Of a stretch of 64,000 nt of DNA, positions 59,517-64,000 are shown piece after piece. The position numbers were made by a program, and so were the translations under genes. Under the pieces are notes generated by a model that saw nothing but the letters and a program-made list of their open reading frames with translations, did no database searches and was not told the DNA's origin. This stretch comes from Goekera deserti (lineage in GTDB: Bacteria; Actinomycetota; Actinomycetes; Mycobacteriales; Geodermatophilaceae), in the NCBI RefSeq assembly GCF_010685995.1, contig NZ_JAAGWK010000008.1, positions 150,693 to 214,692 on the forward strand, in the 5' to 3' direction. The first letter of the stretch is position 1, and every line of letters starts with the position of its first letter.

Positions 59517-60377
59517 TCAGATGCCGGCGGCCGCCAGCACGGCGCGCTTGGTGAGCACCTGGGCCAGGTGCTCCCGGTAGTCGGCCTGGGCGTTGAGGTC
59601 GCTGCTCGGGCTGGTGCCCACGGCGGCCTGCGCGGCGGCGGCGGTGACCGTCTCCAGGCTCACGTCGACACCGATCAGTGCCGCCTCGGTGGCCTTCGCC
59701 CGGATCGGCGTGGGCCCCATGTTGGTCAGCGCGATGCGGGCCTCCACGATCCGGCCCGCCTCGTGCCGCACCGCCGCGGCGACCGCCACGATCGACCAGG
59801 CCTGGGCGACCCGGTTGAACTTCTCGTAGCGCACGCCCCACTCGGCACCGAGCTTGGGCACCCGGACCTCGACGAGCAGCTCCCCGTCCTCCAGCGCGGT
59901 GGTGAGGTAGTCGACGAAGAAGTCCGCCGCGGCGACCGTGCGGCGGGCGCCGCCGGGGCCGGCGATGACGAACTCGGCGTCCAGCGCCAGGGCCACCGCG
60001 GGCAGGTCACCGGCGGGGTCGGCGTGGGCCAGCGCGCCACCGAAGGTGCCGCGGTGCCGGACGGCGGGGTCGGCCACGGTCTCGGTGGCCTCGGCGATCA
60101 GCGCCCCGTAGGCGGCGATCAGCGGGTCGACGAGGATGTCGTGGTGCGTGGTCATCGCACCGATCACCAGGTGGTCGCCGTCCTCGCACACCCCGCGCAG
60201 CTCGGCCACCCGGGTCAGGTCCACGACCGTCTCCGGGGCGGCCAGCCGCAGGCGCATGACCGGGATCAGCGACTGCCCGCCGGCGAGGACCTTGACGTCG
60301 TCCCCGCCGTCGGCGATGGCCTGCAGCGCCTCCTCGATGGTGGTCGGGCGTGCGTAGGCGAACGCTGCGGGGATCAC
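59517..60377 (-). CDS. Molybdenum hydroxylase FAD-binding (medium) subunit
   Basis: A 286-aa CoxM-type subunit. FAD-binding loops are VLAGGQSLIPVMRLRLA (~32-48) and the region TFGGALAHADPAGDLPA (~114-130). The C-terminal domain has NMGPTPIRAKATE. It carries electrons from the iron-sulfur subunit to the acceptor. GTG 60377 overlaps the large-subunit stop (60374), so the two are coupled. It forms part of the coxS-coxL-coxM-like operon. Confidence 0.92.
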   Translation of the reverse strand: MIPAAFAYARPTTIEEALQAIADGGDDVKVLAGGQSLIPVMRLRLAAPETVVDLTRVAELRGVCEDGDHLVIGAMTTHHDILVDPLIAAYGALIAEATETVADPAVRHRGTFGGALAHADPAGDLPAVALALDAEFVIAGPGGARRTVAAADFFVDYLTTALEDGELLVEVRVPKLGAEWGVRYEKFNRVAQAWSIVAVAAAVRHEAGRIVEARIALTNMGPTPIRAKATEAALIGVDVSLETVTAAAAQAAVGTSPSSDLNAQADYREHLAQVLTKRAVLAAAGI

Positions 60378-62860
60378 TGGGCTCCTCCCTGGGTGCCGGT
60401 CGCGGACTCGACGCCGGACTCGGTGGTGCGGGCCCCGCCGTAGGCGTTGCTGCCCTCGGCGGCCCGGTCGCCGCCGTCCCCCCCGAGGTGGATGGCCCGC
60501 CAGACCCGCTCCGGGGTCAGCGGCATCCGGATGTCGGTGACCCCGAGGTGCCGGACGGCGTCCAGCGCGGCGTTGACGACGGCCGGGGTGCTGGCGATGC
60601 AGCCGGCCTCGCCGACGCCCTTGGCGCCCAGCGGGTTGCTGGTCGCCGGGTGCACGGTGTTGCCGGTGTCGAAGTGCGGCAGGTCCATCGCCGAGGGCAC
60701 CAGGTAGTCGACGAACGTGCCCGTGGTCAGGTTGCCGTCGGCGTCGTAGATCGCCTCCTCGTACAGGGCCTGGGAGATGCCCTGGGCGAGCCCGCCGTGG
60801 ATCTGGCCCTCGACGATCAGCGGGTTCACGATCGTGCCGATGTCGTCGATGCAGGCGTACTTGCGGATCGTCACGTGCCCGGTCTCGGTGTCGACCTCCA
60901 TGGCGCAGATGTGCGTGCCGTGGGGGAAGGAGAAGTTCTCCGGGTCGAACGTGGCCTCGGCGTCGATGCTGGGCTCGATGCCCTCCGGGTAGTCGTGCGC
61001 GGCGAACACCGCCCCGGCGATCTGCTGGATCGGGATGCTGGCGCCCGGGGTGCCCTTGACGGAGAACGAGCCGCCACGGAACTCCAGGTCGTCCTCGCTG
61101 GCCTCCAGCAGGTGCGCGGCGACCTTGCGGGCCTTGGCCACGACCTTCTCCGCGGCCTTGACCACCGCGGTGCCACCGACGACGAGCGAGCGGGAGCCGT
61201 AGGTGTCCAGCCCGCGCGGGGAGATCGCGGTGTCACCGTGCAGCACCTCGACGTCGTCGAACGGGACGCCGAGGGAGTCGGCCACGATCTGGCTCCAGGC
61301 CGTCTCGTGGCCCTGGCCGTGCGGCGTGGAGCCGGTGACGACCTCGACCTTGCCGGTGGGCAGCATCCGGATGGAGGCCTGCTCCCAGCCGCCGGCGCCG
61401 AAGGCCAGCGAGCCGAGCACCCGGGAGGGGGCCAGGCCGCACATCTCGGTGAAGGTGGAGAAGCCGATGCCCAGCTGGACCGGGTCGCCTCCCTCGCGGC
61501 GGCGCTGCTGCTCCGCGCGCAGCTCGTCGTAGCCGAGCAGCTCCAGGGCCTGGTCGGTGGCCATGCCGTAGTCGCCGCTGTCGTAGGAGAGCCCGGCCAC
61601 GGTGGTGAACGGGAACTCGTCGGCGTTGATCCAGTTCTTGCGGCGCAGCTCCAGCGGGTCCATGCCGAGCTCGACGGCGAGCTCGTCCATGATCCGCTCG
61701 ATGGCGAACGTGGCCTCCGGGCGGCCGGCGCCACGGTAGGCGTCGGTGGGCACCTTGTTGGTGAACACGCCGTCGCACTCGAAGCGGTAGGCCGGGAACT
61801 TGTAGATGCCCGGGAACATGAAGGCGCCCAGGGCCGGCACGCCGGGGGTGATCAGCCGCAGGTAGGCGCCCATGTCGGCCAGCAGCCGCACCCGCAGCGC
61901 CTTGACGTTGCCCTCGCGGTCGGCGGCGACGTCGATGAACTGCACCTGGTCGCGGCCGTGGTGCGCGGTCATCAGCGACTCGCTGCGGGTCTCGGTCCAC
62001 TTGACCGGCTTGCCGAGCCGGCGGGCGACCAGCAGCGAGAGGATCTCCTCCGGGTTGACCTGCAGCTTGCCGCCGAAACCGCCGCCGACGTCGGGGGCGA
62101 TGACCCGCAGCTTGTGCTCGGGCACGCCGGTGACGCTGGCGAGCATCACCCGGAGGATGTGCGGCACCTGGGTGGCCGACCACATCGTGTAGTTGTCGCC
62201 GACGGGCTGGACGACGACCGAGCGTGGCTCCATGAACGCCGGGATGAGGCGCTGCTGCACGAACCGCCGGCTCACGGTCACCTCGGCGTCGGCGAACGCC
62301 TGGTCGGTGTCGGTGCCGGTGCCGGCCTCGCCGGCATCGAAGACGAAGTGGTAGCTGGTGTTGGAGGAGGTGTGGGCGTGCACCAGGTCGGCGCCCTCCT
62401 GCACCGCCTGCTCCATGTCCAGCACCACCGGCAGCGACTCGTAGTCGATGTCGATGGCCTCCAGCGCGTCGACCGCCGCGGTGCGGCTGCGGGCGACGAC
62501 GAGGGCCACCGCCTCGCCCACGTGGTTGACCCGGTCGACGGCGATCGACGGGTGCCCGGGGTTGACCATGTCGGGGGTGACCGGCCACGCGCAGGGGATG
62601 GAGCCCTGCTCGTCGGCGAGGTCGGCCCCGGTGTAGACGGCGACGACGCCCGGCCGGGCCTGGGCCGCGGACACGTCGAGGTGGCTGATCGTGGCGTGCG
62701 CGACGGGGCTGCGCAGCACCGCCATGTGCAGCATGCCGGGCAGCACCATGTTGTCGGTCCAGGTGGTCTTCCCGGTGATGAGCCGGGCGTCCTCCTTGCG
62801 GCGCCGGGCCTGCCCGATCTCCTTGGCCGGCTCGGTCTGCGGCTCGTCGACGAGGGTCAT
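60374..62860 (-). CDS. Molybdenum hydroxylase large (molybdopterin) subunit, form II CoxL-like
   Basis: An 828-aa xanthine-oxidase-family catalytic subunit. The active-site loop reads AYRGAGR (~374-380), the form II signature; true aerobic CO dehydrogenase (form I) has AYx[21 protein letters not shown] and [16 protein letters not shown] bind the molybdopterin cytosine dinucleotide, and [16 protein letters not shown] holds the catalytic Glu near the end. The substrate is therefore an unidentified aldehyde, purine or aromatic carbon rather than clearly CO. ATG 62860 overlaps the small-subunit stop (ATGA). Confidence 0.93.
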   Translation of the reverse strand: MTLVDEPQTEPAKEIGQARRRKEDARLITGKTTWTDNMVLPGMLHMAVLRSPVAHATISHLDVSAAQARPGVVAVYTGADLADEQGSIPCAWPVTPDMVNPGHPSIAVDRVNHVGEAVALVVARSRTAAVDALEAIDIDYESLPVVLDMEQAVQEGADLVHAHTSSNTSYHFVFDAGEAGTGTDTDQAFADAEVTVSRRFVQQRLIPAFMEPRSVVVQPVGDNYTMWSATQVPHILRVMLASVTGVPEHKLRVIAPDVGGGFGGKLQVNPEEILSLLVARRLGKPVKWTETRSESLMTAHHGRDQVQFIDVAADREGNVKALRVRLLADMGAYLRLITPGVPALGAFMFPGIYKFPAYRFECDGVFTNKVPTDAYRGAGRPEATFAIERIMDELAVELGMDPLELRRKNWINADEFPFTTVAGLSYDSGDYGMATDQALELLGYDELRAEQQRRREGGDPVQLGIGFSTFTEMCGLAPSRVLGSLAFGAGGWEQASIRMLPTGKVEVVTGSTPHGQGHETAWSQIVADSLGVPFDDVEVLHGDTAISPRGLDTYGSRSLVVGGTAVVKAAEKVVAKARKVAAHLLEASEDDLEFRGGSFSVKGTPGASIPIQQIAGAVFAAHDYPEGIEPSIDAEATFDPENFSFPHGTHICAMEVDTETGHVTIRKYACIDDIGTIVNPLIVEGQIHGGLAQGISQALYEEAIYDADGNLTTGTFVDYLVPSAMDLPHFDTGNTVHPATSNPLGAKGVGEAGCIASTPAVVNAALDAVRHLGVTDIRMPLTPERVWRAIHLGGDGGDRAAEGSNAYGGARTTESGVESATGTQGGAQ

Positions 62861-63366
62861 GCCTGCGCTCCCGTGGTCTCCGGTGCGGTGTGGGTGCCGT
62901 GCGAGCCCATCTCGCCGGCGGCCTGCTGCACGGCCCGGACGATGTTCTGGTATCCGGTGCACCGGCAGAGGTTGCCCTCGATGCCCTCGCGGATCTCCAG
63001 CTCGCTGGGGCTCGGGTTCTCCTTGAGCAGGTCGATCGAGGCCATGATCATCCCGGGGGTGCAGAAGCCGCACTGCAGCCCGTGCATCTCGTGGAAGGCC
63101 TTCTGCACCGGGTGCAGGACGCCCCCCTCGGCCACGCCCTCGATGGTGGTCACCTCGCTGCCGTCGGCCTGGACGGCCAGCACGGTGCACGACTTCACGC
63201 TCTGCCCGTCGAGGTGGACGGTGCACGCGCCGCAGTTGCTGGTGTCGCACCCGACGACGGTGCCGACCTTGCCCAACTGCTCGCGCAGGTGGTGCACCAG
63301 CAGGGTGCGGGGTTCGACGTCGTCCGTGTAGGACACTCCGTCGACCCGGACGGTGATCTGGGTCAT
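62857..63366 (-). CDS. Molybdenum hydroxylase iron-sulfur (small) subunit
   Basis: A 169-aa CoxS-type protein with two [2Fe-2S] clusters. The plant-ferredoxin-type set is in [17 protein letters not shown] plus the Cys of VKSCTVL. The second set is in [12 protein letters not shown] and [11 protein letters not shown]. All eight cysteines are present. ATG 63366 follows GGAGAG. It is the first gene of the operon small-large-medium, the usual order in form II clusters. Confidence 0.94.
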   Translation of the reverse strand: MTQITVRVDGVSYTDDVEPRTLLVHHLREQLGKVGTVVGCDTSNCGACTVHLDGQSVKSCTVLAVQADGSEVTTIEGVAEGGVLHPVQKAFHEMHGLQCGFCTPGMIMASIDLLKENPSPSELEIREGIEGNLCRCTGYQNIVRAVQQAAGEMGSHGTHTAPETTGAQA

Positions 63367-63422
63367 CGAGCTCTCCGCTTCGTCGCAGACGTGCAGCCAA
63401 CCGACCGCCATGCCGCCCGGAG

Positions 63423-63438
63423 TGTGTCAAGCGACACA
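63423..63438. promoter_or_regulatory. Dyad TGTGTC-N4-GACACA overlapping a -35-like TTGACA
   Basis: Perfect 6-bp inverted repeat, 57 bases before the small-subunit ATG. The minus strand contains TTGACA at 63430-63425 (perfect -35), but no clear -10 follows at the right distance. A repressor covering this site could block the operon promoter. Confidence 0.4.
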
Positions 63439-63552
63439 TGACTTAGGCCACGCTCACCCACGCCCACATCGGCATTTACCTCCGTGCACACGGGTGTCAA
63501 CGCGGAAGTGGTCCGCTTCTGCGGATCATTGCCGCACAACCGTCCGCAGACC

Positions 63553-63600
63553 AGGACGGCGGCAACGTTGCACCCGTGTTGCAGGACGGCCGCCGTCCCG
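63553..63600. terminator. Candidate stem-loop downstream of the edge chemotaxis gene
   Basis: GGACGGCGGC near 63553 can pair with GCCGCCGTCC near 63590. The loop contains the palindrome GCAACGTTGC. It lies just after the stop of the minus-strand receptor gene. Confidence 0.4.
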
Positions 63601-63636
63601 GCAGGGGACGACGGCCGCGCTGCCTGCGGGAGTGCC

Positions 63637-64000
63637 TCAGACGGTGTAGCCGGCCACCGCCGCCTCGAGCTCGGCACCCATCCGGGCCAGCTCGTCCGCG
63701 CCCGCCTGCGCCGCCGCCACCTGCACGTGCGTCTGCTGCGCGTTGGCCGCCAACCCCGAGACGCTCTCGGCGATCGACCGCGACCCCCCGGCCGCCTCGC
63801 CGACGTTGCGGTTCATCTCGTTCGTCGTCGCCGTCTGCTCCTCCACCGCCGCCGCGATCGAGGCCTGGTAGTCGTTGATCTCCCCGATCACCGTGGAGAT
63901 CTCGTCGATCGCGGTCACCGCCTGCGCCGTGTCCGACTGGATGGTGGCCACCCGCCCGGCGATGTCCTCGGTCGCCCGCGCGGTCTCCTGCGCCAGCTCC
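63637..64000 (-). CDS. Methyl-accepting chemotaxis protein, C-terminal fragment (runs off the window)
   Basis: About 121 residues of receptor signalling domain: ELAQETARATEDIAGRVATI at the right edge, then AIDEISTVIGEINDYQASIAAAVEEQTATTNEMNRNVGEAA in sections, ending AELEAAVAGYTV. It is clearly homologous to residues ~415-535 of the receptor at 23029-24636 but with a different C-terminus. The conserved hairpin tip, HAMP and sensor domains would lie beyond position 64000. Confidence 0.9.
   Translation of the reverse strand, partial: ELAQETARATEDIAGRVATIQSDTAQAVTAIDEISTVIGEINDYQASIAAAVEEQTATTNEMNRNVGEAAGGSRSIAESVSGLAANAQQTHVQVAAAQAGADELARMGAELEAAVAGYTV

Noticed and set aside
60374..63366. Aerobic carbon monoxide dehydrogenase (form I)
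   Set aside because: The active-site loop is AYRGAGR, not AYxCSFR.

Overview
The window is chromosomal DNA of a very GC-rich actinomycete. GTG starts, GTGA/ATGA stop-start overlaps and strong third-position G/C are everywhere, and the gene content (IdeR-type iron box, NDMA-dependent alcohol dehydrogenase, SAM-IV-type riboswitch, Nit1C cluster named after MSMEG proteins) fits Actinomycetota. A Geodermatophilaceae-like genus (Blastococcus, Modestobacter, Geodermatophilus) is my inference from the style of proteins and repeats, not proven. I see no prophage, transposase, tRNA, rRNA or CRISPR array. Both ends cut genes: an EamA transporter at the left and a chemotaxis receptor at the right.

Layout. 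1-6.3 kb: EamA exporter (partial) divergent from a CGNR regulator, threonine ammonia-lyase (ilvA), DUF2277 protein, NDMA-dependent alcohol dehydrogenase, acyl-CoA dehydrogenase divergent from a TetR regulator. 6.25-9.3 kb: iron-siderophore ABC importer (two permeases and an ATPase) behind a good IdeR/DtxR box. 9.4-12.4 kb: NCS1 permease, allantoin/hydantoin racemase and GntR regulator. 12.5-18.3 kb: tandem repeats, an acyl-CoA dehydrogenase-like protein, a PRC-barrel/DUF2382 stress protein, an MscS channel, a broken GAF-ANTAR gene, a DUF1232 protein, and a zinc alcohol dehydrogenase interrupted by five in-frame 33-bp repeats. 18.3-21 kb: SAM-IV-like riboswitch controlling metY-metX. 21-32 kb: ctaD, a chemotaxis receptor, a cysteine-desulfurase-like enzyme, gamma carbonic anhydrase, NAD(P)HX dehydratase, histidine phosphatase, a lipoprotein, a YdeI protein, a class III transaminase and a methyltransferase. 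32-38 kb: universal stress protein, APC permease, saccharopine-dehydrogenase-like enzyme, NlpC/P60 hydrolase and a small Cys-rich protein.

38.1-46.3 kb: an eight-gene minus-strand operon matching the Nit1C (MSMEG_0565-0572 / sll0783-0787) nitrilase cluster, a family linked to nitrogen starvation and cyanide assimilation. It carries two nitrilase-fold paralogues, and the second has lost the catalytic Cys and Glu (both are Asp). This is the most distinctive system in the window. 46.3-59 kb: a repeat-rich gap, a TldD/TldE-type pair, an MBL hydrolase, a 45-aa membrane protein, a PAS-GGDEF protein, RNase HI, an SAH/MTA-deaminase-type amidohydrolase, DedA, a MinD/ParA-like ATPase and an alpha/beta hydrolase. 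58-63.4 kb: a molybdenum hydroxylase operon (small, large and FAD subunits) followed by a membrane-anchored CoxG. The large subunit has the form II motif AYRGAGR, so CO oxidation is not the safe call.

Repeat elements are a second theme. Two 62-bp perfect palindromes with the same design lie between convergent gene pairs at 26.1 and 57.9 kb. Shorter perfect hairpins lie at 26.8 and 46.7 kb. A dispersed element follows three other plus-strand genes at convergent junctions. One repeat core (TTCCGCGGAAAGGGCC) is amplified both inside a coding sequence (17.5 kb) and in a gap (59.3 kb).
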